DNA from: Tissierellia bacterium
GTDB taxonomy: Bacteria; Bacillota; Clostridia; Tissierellales; Sedimentibacteraceae
NCBI GenBank assembly: GCA_028700795.1
Contig: JAQVRY010000035.1
Location: 1-14,365 of the forward strand
Reading direction: 5' to 3'
DNA length: 14,365 nt
The position numbers were made by a program, and so were the translations under genes. Each line of letters starts with the position of its first letter. The first letter of the stretch is position 1. The notes beneath the pieces are model-generated. The model was given only the letters and a program-made list of their open reading frames with translations. It was not told where the DNA came from and made no database searches. This document shows positions 7,217 through 14,302 of this stretch, one piece after another.

Positions 7217-7504
7217 TCACCCCCTAATGCTTTTCCTGATTGCAAAATATCCGTTTTCTCCGCCTTCTCTGTTCTTTAAAATCTCATCCCTGTCATAAGA
7301 ATCCAAAACGATATCTTCATTAAATGCATTTACAATATTGTTAATGTTGTCAAATTCAACATCTACAGTTTCAGCAACATTGTTAATTGAATCTGCATAT
7401 TCGATTATTTTAGACATATCCTCAATCAGCTGTTCAATTTCATTTTCATCTACCGATAATTTAGCAAGCTTTGCTATTTTCAAAACTTCATCTTTTTTTA
7501 TCAT
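7217..7504 (-). CDS. gatC: Asp-tRNA(Asn)/Glu-tRNA(Gln) amidotransferase subunit C
   Basis: This 95-residue GatC is the small helical and extended subunit that wraps around the GatA-GatB interface and stabilises the complex. The N-terminus 'VLKIAKLAKLSVDENEIEQL' (7-26) is the family hallmark, followed by the 'IIEYADSINNVAETVDV' segment (33-49). The C-terminal part ends 'NREGGENGYFAIRKSIRG', which corresponds to the usual 'F.VPKV' ending. The ATG at 7504 has a GGTAGGTG-type site (7510-7519) that overlaps the aspS stop codon, eight bases upstream. Its TGA (7217-7219) is built into the ribosome binding site of gatA, so the operon is very tightly packed. Confidence 0.95.
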   Translation of the reverse strand: MIKKDEVLKIAKLAKLSVDENEIEQLIEDMSKIIEYADSINNVAETVDVEFDNINNIVNAFNEDIVLDSYDRDEILKNREGGENGYFAIRKSIRG

Positions 7505-7512
7505 AATTTCAC

Positions 7513-9261
7513 CTACCTCAATTTAATATGAACTTCTCTTAATTGCTGTTCATTAACTTTGCATGGTGCATTTGTCAGTAAATCCTGAGCATTGTTGTTC
7601 ATGGGGAATGCTATAACTTCTCTAATGTTATCTTCACCTGTAAGAAGCATTATTATTCTATCAATTCCTGGAGCCATGCCTGCGTGAGGGGGTGCTCCAT
7701 ACTTAAATGCATTGAACAAGGAGGTAAATTTAGTCTGCAGCTCCTCTTTAGTATATCCTGCTATTTCAAATGCTTTAATCATTATATCCAAATCGTGGTT
7801 TCTTACAGCTCCCGACGATAGTTCAATCCCGTTACATACAATATCATACTGATAAGCAACAATGTCAAGTGGATCCTTTTCCATTAATGATTTTAATCCG
7901 CCCTGAGGCATGGAAAACGGGTTGTGTGTAAATGCTGTGCTACCTGTTTTTTCGTCTATTTCATACATTGGAAAATCAACAATAAAACACATTTCATACT
8001 TGCTTTCATCTATTAAATTAAGTTTCTTTGCCAGTTTCGTTCTTATTTGTCCTGCAAGTTTAGGTGCATATTCCCTTGTGTCTGCTATAAAAAACAATAC
8101 GTCTCCCGGATTCAGCTGTGCTCTTTCAGCCAATTCCTTTCTGTCTTCCTGAGAAAGAAATTTATCAATGGGTCCTTGATATTTCATTTCATCATCAACC
8201 TTAATGTAGCCAAGCCCCTTCATGCCAATTTCCATTGCAAATTCAAGCATATCTTGGAAAAAACGCTTTGACTGAGATGAAATATCAGGCACATTAATTG
8301 CTCTTACTGTTTTCTTCCTAAAAGGTGCAAAACCAGTTTCTTCAAACATATCGCTTATATCAATTATTTTCAGCGGGTTTCTCAAATCCGGTTTATCTGA
8401 GCCGTATTTAAGCATTGCTTCTTCGTAAGGAATTCTTTTAAAAGGAGGTTTTGATACTTGCCTTTTAGAATACTTCGTAAATGTTTCATACATAACTTCT
8501 TCGGCAACCGAAAAAACATCTTCTTGGGTTGCAAATGACATTTCAAAATCAAGTTGATAAAACTCTCCCGGAGAGCGGTCAGCTCTTGCATCTTCGTCTC
8601 TGAAACAAGGTGCTATCTGAAAATACTTATCGAATCCCGAAACCATCAATAGCTGCTTAAACACCTGGGGAGCTTGCGGCAGAGCATAAAACGTTCCCGG
8701 ATGCTTTCTGCTTGGTATAATATAATCTCTTGCCCCTTCCGGAGAAGAGGATGTTAAAATTGGTGTTTGTATTTCCAAAAACCCAAGTTCCGTCATTTTG
8801 TTTCTTATAAAAGATATAACCTGTGAGCGAAGAATTATATTTTTTTGAACCTCCACATTTCTTAAGTCCAAAAACCTGTATTTTAATCTTAAATCCTCTT
8901 TTGTTTCTTTTGATGATGTCACTTCAAATGGAAGTAATTCTCTGACCTTACCCAATACAGTTATGGTATCTGCTTCGATTTCAATATATCCCGTATCAAG
9001 CTTTTTATTTATTGTATCTTCATCTCTTTCGGTAACAACTCCGGTAACACGAATTGCACTTTCCTTTGGTATTCCTTCCAACATTGCTTCATCTTCAACA
9101 ACTACTTGTACAATCCCATATTGGTCTCTTAAGTCTGCGAACTTAACGCCTCCATGGTCTCTTACATTTTCAAGCCATCCTGATACTCTGACTTGTTTTC
9201 CTATATCACTTTCTCTTAGTTCACCGCATGTGTGAGTACGGTACTCATTTGATTTTATCAT
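7513..9261 (-). CDS. aspS: Aspartyl-tRNA synthetase, probably non-discriminating (AspRS/AsxRS)
   Basis: This 582-residue bacterial-type class II synthetase makes Asp-AMP and transfers Asp to tRNA. An OB-fold anticodon domain spans about 1-105 ('VSGWLENVRDHGGVKFADLRD'). The catalytic core has motif 2 at 220-224 (FRDED) and motif 3 at 532-535 (GIDR), and the bacterial GAD insertion occupies about 285-420. Two traits suggest it also charges tRNA-Asn. His36 in 'RDHGG' matches the His I recall at position 31 of the non-discriminating Pseudomonas aeruginosa enzyme, where the strict E. coli enzyme has Leu. The C-terminus also has the 'APGIDRIIMLL...AFPMN' form rather than 'FGLDRL...AFPK'. Co-transcription with gatCAB and an Asn-type T-box agrees. 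The ATG at 9261 has AAGAAGG (9271-9277) nine bases upstream. Confidence 0.96.
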   Translation of the reverse strand: MIKSNEYRTHTCGELRESDIGKQVRVSGWLENVRDHGGVKFADLRDQYGIVQVVVEDEAMLEGIPKESAIRVTGVVTERDEDTINKKLDTGYIEIEADTITVLGKVRELLPFEVTSSKETKEDLRLKYRFLDLRNVEVQKNIILRSQVISFIRNKMTELGFLEIQTPILTSSSPEGARDYIIPSRKHPGTFYALPQAPQVFKQLLMVSGFDKYFQIAPCFRDEDARADRSPGEFYQLDFEMSFATQEDVFSVAEEVMYETFTKYSKRQVSKPPFKRIPYEEAMLKYGSDKPDLRNPLKIIDISDMFEETGFAPFRKKTVRAINVPDISSQSKRFFQDMLEFAMEIGMKGLGYIKVDDEMKYQGPIDKFLSQEDRKELAERAQLNPGDVLFFIADTREYAPKLAGQIRTKLAKKLNLIDESKYEMCFIVDFPMYEIDEKTGSTAFTHNPFSMPQGGLKSLMEKDPLDIVAYQYDIVCNGIELSSGAVRNHDLDIMIKAFEIAGYTKEELQTKFTSLFNAFKYGAPPHAGMAPGIDRIIMLLTGEDNIREVIAFPMNNNAQDLLTNAPCKVNEQQLREVHIKLR

Positions 9262-9366
9262 AATTATTAACCTTCTTTCTATTTATAATAATATTTTATT
9301 TACAGTAACTCAAGCTGCATGCTTTGGGGTTCGGGTATCGCAGGGGAATTCTGTGCGTTAGGGCAT
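9262..9366 (-). other. GC-rich leader spacer between T-box terminator and aspS
   Basis: This gap separates the leader terminator from the aspS start. Positions 9311-9368 are about 55% GC (32 of 58 bases by hand count), against strongly AT-rich DNA around them. I see no convincing hairpin, tRNA or open frame. A six-codon ATG frame (9320-9300) lacks a ribosome binding site. The last 30 bases before aspS are AT-rich and hold the AAGAAGG site. Confidence 0.5.
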
Positions 9367-9406
9367 ACAAAAACTCCTCCATCCCTGGAAAGGGACGAAG
9401 GAGTTA
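9367..9406 (-). terminator. T-box leader terminator hairpin
   Basis: On the minus strand AACTCC...TCCCT pairs with AGGGA...GGAGTT around a TTCC loop, then runs into TTTTTGT (9373-9367). It is a long stem with a few mismatches in the middle. Its 5' arm lies directly after the T-box sequence, so it competes with the antiterminator, as expected for transcription attenuation. Confidence 0.88.
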
Positions 9407-9409
9407 ACA

Positions 9410-9652
9410 ATCGCGGTACCACCCTAATTAGCATATATTTACATATAGGCTCACTCAAAAGACACTGACATGTCTTTGCCGCTTTATCGCTCGGATGCGT
9501 TTGAGCCTACTCTTGCATATGCAATTTTGGTCAAAAGCTCAGGGATGTTCTTCCTTTAAAATCATTGTAATAGACTCTCACCAACGCTATCTCTCTGTGA
9601 CTTAGACTTAAAATTACTCTTCCCATCATCGCTGAATATTTTCTTCTTGTTT
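9410..9652 (-). promoter_or_regulatory. T-box riboswitch, probable tRNA-Asn specificity
   Basis: The leader of aspS-gatCAB has the canonical T-box AGGGTGGTACCGCG (9425-9412), whose UGGU bulge binds the tRNA acceptor end. Stem I contains AGAGAG and GGTGAGAG elements (around 9596-9575). GGGA pairs with TCCC below an internal loop that has AGAGTA on the 5' side and GGAAGAACA on the 3' side. The best specifier codon is AAC (Asn) at 9549-9547, followed by A as usual. The middle holds paired elements TAGGCTCA/TGAGCCTA (9446-9453 with 9502-9509) and AAAGACA/TGTCTTT (9458-9464 with 9471-9477). Uncharged tRNA-Asn should stabilise the antiterminator and allow aspS transcription. No Asp codon GAC is present in the loop. 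Confidence 0.9.
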
Positions 9653-9658
9653 TTTATA

Positions 9659-9686
9659 ATTATATCCAAATTAAATTGTTTGTCAA
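9659..9686 (-). promoter_or_regulatory. Strong sigma-A promoter of the T-box/aspS-gatCAB operon
   Basis: The minus strand has a perfect TTGACA (9686-9681), a 16-base spacer and a perfect TATAAT (9664-9659). Initiation near 9652 places the T-box leader directly at the 5' end of the RNA. The promoter starts about 50 bases after the clpC stop codon. Confidence 0.88.
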
Positions 9687-9738
9687 TATATTTTATAAAA
9701 ATATTTCAATTAGCCTCTCCTTCTTGACAAATGGTGGT

Positions 9739-12177
9739 TTATTTATCGCTGCTGAAAATTAATTCTTTATCATCGGCTGTAACTTTAATTGTATCTGATT
9801 TCTGTATGGTTCCTTTAAGAAGCTCCTCAGATAATCTGTCTTCAATTTGTCTTCTGATTTCTCTTTGAAGAGGTCTTGCACCGAATACCGGGTCAAATCC
9901 TGCATCTGCAAGCATCTCCATTGCCCTTTCATCGACTTTGATATGAATATTCATTTCATCAAGACGTTTTGACAGATTGTTTATCATCAGTGATACAATT
10001 TGTCTTATATGCTCCTTGTTCAATGAATGGAACACGATTATCTCATCAATACGGTTTAAAAACTCCGGACGGAATGTTCTCTTTAATTCATTCAATACAC
10101 TTTCCTTCATTTTTTCATATTCATCTTTTTCTTCATTTGATGCATTTGTTGCAAATCCAAGTGTTTTTTGTTTTTTAATGGTACTTGCTCCAACATTGGA
10201 TGTCATAATAACCACTGTGTTTTTGAAGTCTACAGTCCTTCCTTTTGCATCTGTTAAACGACCATCGTCAAGTATTTGCAGCAAGATGTTAAATACGTCC
10301 GGATGTGCCTTTTCAATTTCATCAAACAATACTACTGAATATGGTTTTCTTCTTACTCTTTCGGTCAATTGACCTCCGTCATCAAATCCAACATATCCGG
10401 GAGGGGAGCCAATCATTTTAGACACCGAATGTTTTTCCATGTATTCAGACATATCAATTCTTATCATTGCATCCTCATCGCCAAACATAGCTTCTGCCAA
10501 AGCTTTTGAGAGCTCAGTTTTTCCCACTCCTGTAGGACCTAAGAATATAAATGAACCAATTGGCTTTTTAGGGTCTTTAAGACCTACTCTTGAGCGTCTA
10601 ATTGCTTTTGACAATGCATCAACTGCCGGCTCCTGACCTATTACTCTTTTATGAAGAATTTCCTCCATATTCAGAAGTCTTTCTGATTCATCACCCTGAA
10701 GCTTTTTAACGGGAATACCTGTCCATTGGGATACTATATCGGCAATATCCTCGTAAACAATTTTTATATCTTTTGAATTTTTTGCAGCCCATAATTTCTT
10801 CTGCTTATCCAATTCACCGGATAATTTCTTTTCTTCATCCCTTAATGCAGCTGCCTTTTCGAAATCCTGATTGGTTATTGCAGTTCTTTTTTCAGTGTCG
10901 ACTTCTTTTATTTTATCTTCCAATTCCTTTAATTCTTTAGGAGCAGTTGATGATTTCAATCTTACCCTTGAAGCTGCTTCATCTATTAAGTCTATTGCCT
11001 TGTCAGGCAGGAATCTGTCGGAAATATATCTGTGTGAAAGATTTGCCGCCGCATCTATTGCTTCATCAGTGATTGCCACCTTATGATGAGCTTCGTATTT
11101 ATCTCTTAATCCCTTAAGAATTTTTACGGTGTCATCAACTGTTGGCTCCTCAACTGTTATAGGCTGGAACCTTCTTTCAAGAGCTGCATCCTTTTCAATG
11201 TGTTTTTTATATTCATCCAAAGTAGTTGCACCCACAACCTGCAGTTCGCCTCTTGCCATTACGGGTTTTAAAATATTTGATGCATCTATTGCCCCTTCAG
11301 CAGCTCCTGCACCAATTATTGTATGCATTTCATCTATAAATAATATAATGTTTCCTGCTGCTTTTATTTCATCAATGGCATTTTTAAGTCTTTCCTCAAA
11401 CTCGCCTCTGTATTTTGCTCCTGCTACCATTCCTGCCATATCTAAAGTAATTACACGCTTATCCTTTAATGTTTCAGGAACGTTTCCTTTTATAATTTCT
11501 TGAGCCAATCCTTCTGCAATAGCCGTCTTACCCACACCCGGTTCACCAATAAGGCAAGGATTGTTTTTTGTTCTTCTTGATAAGATTTGAATTACTCTTT
11601 CAATTACATCCTCTCTTCCTATAACAGGGTCAAGTCTGCCTTCCTTTGCACGCTGATTTAAATCAGTGCCATATTTATCGATGGTCTTGGTGTTTGAGTT
11701 TTGCTGTTGCATACTACCGCCTATATTTTGATTGCCGGGCTCGGCGCCACCTCCGCCTTGCATAGCTGTCAATACTTCATTTTTTAAATCTATTAAATTT
11801 ACAACTGATTTAATAATCTGTGCTCCTATGCCTTCTCCTTCCTCTATAAGTCCCAGTAAAATATGTTCTGAGCCAACATATGACATTTTAAGCTGTGCTG
11901 CATATTGACGGGCCAGTTCTAGTATATATTTACTCCTTGGACTTATGGTAATGTACTCAGGTATGGAATCACCCATGCCTGTTGAATTTTTAATTATCTC
12001 TCTGACTTTATCAACATCTAATTTATTTCTAAGCAATTTTCCTGCAATACTTTCCTCTTCAATCATTAGTCCCAATAAAATATGTTCCGTACCAAGGACA
12101 TTTTGTTTAAAGTTCTTCACTTCCTCTTGAGCAAGGGATAGTGCATTTCTTGCAGAATTGTTAAATCCACCCATCAT
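9739..12177 (-). CDS. clpC: ClpC AAA+ unfoldase of the ClpCP protease
   Basis: ClpC is a Hsp100 ATPase that unfolds substrates, including phosphoarginine-tagged proteins, and threads them into ClpP. Residue numbers are from the longest frame (ATG at 12186). Two Clp N-repeats span about 8-145, each with a GTEHILLGL-like core (32-40 and 105-113). The first AAA+ module has Walker A GEPGVGKT (214-221) and Walker B ILFIDE (281-286). A UVR-type coiled coil lies at about 437-455, where McsA/MecA-type adaptors act. The second AAA+ module has GPTGVGKT (550-557) and VVLFDE (618-623), and LGF (676-678) suits the ClpP-docking loop. I choose the ATG at 12177, because AAGGAG (12187-12192) abuts the ATG at 12186 but is nine bases from this one. 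The resulting start 'MMGGF' matches Bacillus ClpC 'MMFGRF'. The length is 812 residues. Confidence 0.97.
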   Translation of the reverse strand: MMGGFNNSARNALSLAQEEVKNFKQNVLGTEHILLGLMIEEESIAGKLLRNKLDVDKVREIIKNSTGMGDSIPEYITISPRSKYILELARQYAAQLKMSYVGSEHILLGLIEEGEGIGAQIIKSVVNLIDLKNEVLTAMQGGGGAEPGNQNIGGSMQQQNSNTKTIDKYGTDLNQRAKEGRLDPVIGREDVIERVIQILSRRTKNNPCLIGEPGVGKTAIAEGLAQEIIKGNVPETLKDKRVITLDMAGMVAGAKYRGEFEERLKNAIDEIKAAGNIILFIDEMHTIIGAGAAEGAIDASNILKPVMARGELQVVGATTLDEYKKHIEKDAALERRFQPITVEEPTVDDTVKILKGLRDKYEAHHKVAITDEAIDAAANLSHRYISDRFLPDKAIDLIDEAASRVRLKSSTAPKELKELEDKIKEVDTEKRTAITNQDFEKAAALRDEEKKLSGELDKQKKLWAAKNSKDIKIVYEDIADIVSQWTGIPVKKLQGDESERLLNMEEILHKRVIGQEPAVDALSKAIRRSRVGLKDPKKPIGSFIFLGPTGVGKTELSKALAEAMFGDEDAMIRIDMSEYMEKHSVSKMIGSPPGYVGFDDGGQLTERVRRKPYSVVLFDEIEKAHPDVFNILLQILDDGRLTDAKGRTVDFKNTVVIMTSNVGASTIKKQKTLGFATNASNEEKDEYEKMKESVLNELKRTFRPEFLNRIDEIIVFHSLNKEHIRQIVSLMINNLSKRLDEMNIHIKVDERAMEMLADAGFDPVFGARPLQREIRRQIEDRLSEELLKGTIQKSDTIKVTADDKELIFSSDK

Positions 12178-12214
12178 ATTTTTCATCTCCTTTTTGTTTT
12201 ATATACAATATACT

Positions 12215-13213
12215 TTAACGCAATAATTCACGTCTTATAATTTCTGCTCTTTTTTTATTTCTTTCCTTTGGTGAAAGTTCAGCTTCAATAGTTGAAATGT
12301 TATTTGGCTGAATCCAAATCATAAGCTGATATATATTCTTGCCTTTAACCATTGGAGTTATTCCCATTTCACTTCCAAGCTTTATAAGTGACAATAACTT
12401 CATTGCCTCATCCACCGTTATTTTTCTTGCATTTGTAAGCAATCCATATGCTCTGTAAAAATCATCTTCCAATTCATCATAATTGTTCTTAAACAGGTGC
12501 TCTCTTGTGTTTTTTTCCTTATCAATAATTTGCATTACAATTTGATTTATTTTATCTATTAATGTTTCTTCAGAAGCTCCTAATGTTCCCTGGTTTGAAA
12601 TTTGATACAAATGTCCTATCGACTTTGTTCCTTCTCCATATACTCCTCTTACGGCAACGCCTAACTGAGAAACACCGTACAGAAGTTTATCAATTTGATT
12701 TGTTATGGATAGTGCAGGCAGATGCAGCATTACTGATGCTCTCATACCTGTTCCTATGTTGGTGGGGCAGGCTGTTATATATCCTAATTCCCTGTCAAAT
12801 GCATAATCAACATTTTCTTCTATAACATCATCTACCTCATTGCATATTTTCCAGCATTCTTTTAAAGACAACCCATCTTCTATCGTTTGAATTCTTATAT
12901 GGTCCTCCTCATTTATCATAACTGAAGTTTTTTGGTCGGGACTAAGGAGAAATGCACCTTCATCACTTTTATTTGCCAATGCAGGAGAGATAATGTGATT
13001 TTCAATCAATGAATTCTTCTTAACATCCGATAGCTCCTTCATGTAAGTTAACTTGTAATCTTTATCATGATTATTTACAGCATTGTTTATTTCTTGAATT
13101 ATACAGTTTGATTCTGCCTCAGTCATATTTATAGGGAATTTGTGATTTTTTAAATTTCTTGCAAGTCTAATTCTGCTGGTTATTGCAATATCATTATTTT
13201 CCAAATTGCTCAT
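12215..13213 (-). CDS. mcsB: Protein-arginine kinase McsB
   Basis: This 332-residue ATP:guanido phosphotransferase-fold kinase phosphorylates arginines in CtsR and in misfolded proteins. Visible features are the N-terminal 'TSRIRLARN' (12-20), 'NEEDHIRIQ' (101-109), the active-site loop 'CPTNIGTGMRAS' with C149, and 'GEGTKSIG' with E194 in the second acidic position. It is about 30 residues shorter than Bacillus McsB (363), mainly at the ends. In the C-terminal phosphoarginine-sensing motif RDxxRA the aspartate is asparagine here (R318-N319-K-K-R322-A). An in-frame TAG lies just upstream of the ATG at 13213. AAGGGGG touches this ATG with no spacer, so TTG at 13204 (nine bases away) is an alternative start. 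It overlaps the end of mcsA by 20 bases, and clpC follows closely. Confidence 0.95.
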   Translation of the reverse strand: MSNLENNDIAITSRIRLARNLKNHKFPINMTEAESNCIIQEINNAVNNHDKDYKLTYMKELSDVKKNSLIENHIISPALANKSDEGAFLLSPDQKTSVMINEEDHIRIQTIEDGLSLKECWKICNEVDDVIEENVDYAFDRELGYITACPTNIGTGMRASVMLHLPALSITNQIDKLLYGVSQLGVAVRGVYGEGTKSIGHLYQISNQGTLGASEETLIDKINQIVMQIIDKEKNTREHLFKNNYDELEDDFYRAYGLLTNARKITVDEAMKLLSLIKLGSEMGITPMVKGKNIYQLMIWIQPNNISTIEAELSPKERNKKRAEIIRRELLR

Positions 13214-13706
13214 CCCCCTTTTTATTTTCTAAATCATTAATTTTATCTCTCAGTTCTGCTGCAAGTTCATATTCCTCCCTCTCAACAGCACCTTTCAAAT
13301 CGTTTTTTAACCTTTCAATATCCATTTGTATCTTGTAGTCTCCGCCTGCTCTTTTCGGAATTTTCCCTATGTGTCTGTCATATCCCTGTATACTTTTTAT
13401 TACCGGTTTCAACCTGCCTTTGAAAGAATCAATGCAATGACTGCAACCAAATTTGCCTGTATTTCTGAAGTTTTCGTATGTCATGCCGCAATTTGTGCAG
13501 CTCTTTGCAGCAGGTAAGTATGTTTTATTATTAAAAGAATTGTTCAGCATTACAGAGAACAAATTCTCCATTGAAAAATTTGAGTTTAAAATTGCCTGAT
13601 TCTTTTTTGCGCATTCTTCGCACAAATGACTTTCTGTCTTTTTCCCGTTAATTATATGAGTTAAATGTACATTGGCTTCATTTTTGCCACATTCGTTACA
13701 AAGCAT
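13194..13706 (-). CDS. mcsA: McsA, zinc-binding activator of the McsB kinase
   Basis: This 170-residue protein activates McsB and modulates CtsR. It has two zinc-binding modules, C3-x-x-C6 with C29-x-x-C32, and C70-x-x-C73 with C88-x-x-C91, followed by a C-terminal UVR-type coiled coil at about 133-163 ('LKNDLKGAVEREEYELAAEL'). This is the full McsA layout at slightly less than the usual length (about 185). The ATG at 13706 has AGGAGGGGT (13711-13719) at good spacing and lies 18 bases after the ctsR stop. The 3' end runs into mcsB in another frame, so the two proteins are probably translated in a coupled way. They act as a complex. Confidence 0.95.
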   Translation of the reverse strand: MLCNECGKNEANVHLTHIINGKKTESHLCEECAKKNQAILNSNFSMENLFSVMLNNSFNNKTYLPAAKSCTNCGMTYENFRNTGKFGCSHCIDSFKGRLKPVIKSIQGYDRHIGKIPKRAGGDYKIQMDIERLKNDLKGAVEREEYELAAELRDKINDLENKKGDEQFGK

Positions 13707-13724
13707 TTATACCCCTCCTATCAA

Positions 13725-14195
13725 TTAATAATCATTATCTTCTACGGATACCAATATCATTTCTTTCAAAAGATAAGCCCGCAGCTTATTTCTGTCCTCA
13801 TAAGCAACAATATTTAAAACTCTGTCGCTTAAAACACTTTGCATGATTGCTTTTTCTCCTTCTGTAATTACATCTCTTTCACTTAGTGCATTGACTAAAT
13901 CCATTGATTTATTTAATGTAATACTATCTCCAATATTTTCATTCAATATACGTTTCAGTTCATCCTCCGAAGAGTGAACCTTAAAAATTCTTATATACCC
14001 GCCTCCGCCTCTTCTGCTTTCTATTACATATCCTCTGTCATTAGTGAAACGAGTAGTCAGAACATAATTAATTTGAGATGGAGAACAATCAAATTGCTGA
14101 GCCAAAATATTTCTTTGAATTTCAATTACATCATTATTGTTTGCATCCATTAATTCTTTTATAAATCCTTCAATTATATCACTTAAATTTGGCAA
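13725..14195 (-). CDS. ctsR: CtsR, repressor of class III heat-shock genes
   Basis: This 156-residue DNA-binding repressor has an N-terminal winged helix: 'NLSDIIEGFIKEL' (3-15), recognition region 'CSPSQINYVLTTRFT' (37-51) and a glycine-rich wing 'ESRRGGGGYIRI' (59-70). R62 and the four glycines are the heat-sensing and McsB-targeted part of the known protein. The C-terminal helical half (about 75-150) is the dimerisation and McsB-contact domain. The start is TTG at 14195, five bases beyond AAGGAGGT (14201-14208). The ATG at 14200 touching that site is out of frame and stops after five codons. As first gene of its operon, behind a matching CtsR box, it is autoregulated. Confidence 0.96.
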   Translation of the reverse strand: MPNLSDIIEGFIKELMDANNNDVIEIQRNILAQQFDCSPSQINYVLTTRFTNDRGYVIESRRGGGGYIRIFKVHSSEDELKRILNENIGDSITLNKSMDLVNALSERDVITEGEKAIMQSVLSDRVLNIVAYEDRNKLRAYLLKEMILVSVEDNDY

Positions 14196-14248
14196 TTCAT
14201 ACCTCCTTACTTTGGGATATACCCCTTTGTCCTTAAACTATCTTTGTC

Positions 14249-14265
14249 TTTGACTATCTTTGACC
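14249..14265 (-). promoter_or_regulatory. CtsR operator (heptad direct repeat)
   Basis: The minus strand reads GGTCAAA (14265-14259), GAT, AGTCAAA (14255-14249). This matches the CtsR consensus of two [AG]GTCAAA heptads separated by three bases. It begins about two bases after the predicted transcription start, where a bound repressor would block initiation. Weaker heptads follow: AGACAAA (14249-14243) and GGACAAA (14232-14226). Confidence 0.93.
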
Positions 14266-14273
14266 TTAAGATT

Positions 14274-14302
14274 ATTGTAACAGTTTTAAAAAAGAAATGC
14301 AA
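14274..14302 (-). promoter_or_regulatory. Sigma-A promoter of the ctsR-mcsA-mcsB-clpC operon
   Basis: The minus strand has TTGCAT (14302-14297), 17 bases, then TACAAT (14279-14274). Predicted initiation near 14267 gives a 70-base leader that starts with the CtsR operator. The DNA upstream to the window end (14303-14365) is AT-rich and shows no gene. Confidence 0.82.

Noticed and set aside
7213..7245. Upstream ATG start for gatA giving 496 residues
   Set aside because: It has no ribosome binding site and overlaps gatC by 29 bases. TTG at 7212 fits both spacing and family length.
9300..9320. Six-codon leader ORF (MQLELL) ahead of aspS
   Set aside because: There is no ribosome binding site before its ATG, and the T-box already explains regulation.
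9311..9368. tRNA-like GGGTTCGGGT stretch in the GC-rich spacer
   Set aside because: No acceptor stem, D-arm or anticodon arm can be formed around it on either strand.
9977..10372. Plus-strand open frame of 131 codons opposite clpC
   Set aside because: It is antisense to the conserved second AAA+ module, has no ribosome binding site or recognisable domain, and is explained by the codon bias of clpC.
11129..11503. Plus-strand open frame of 124 codons opposite clpC
   Set aside because: It is a shadow of the first AAA+ module. Its Ser/Ala-rich composition is typical of antisense frames.
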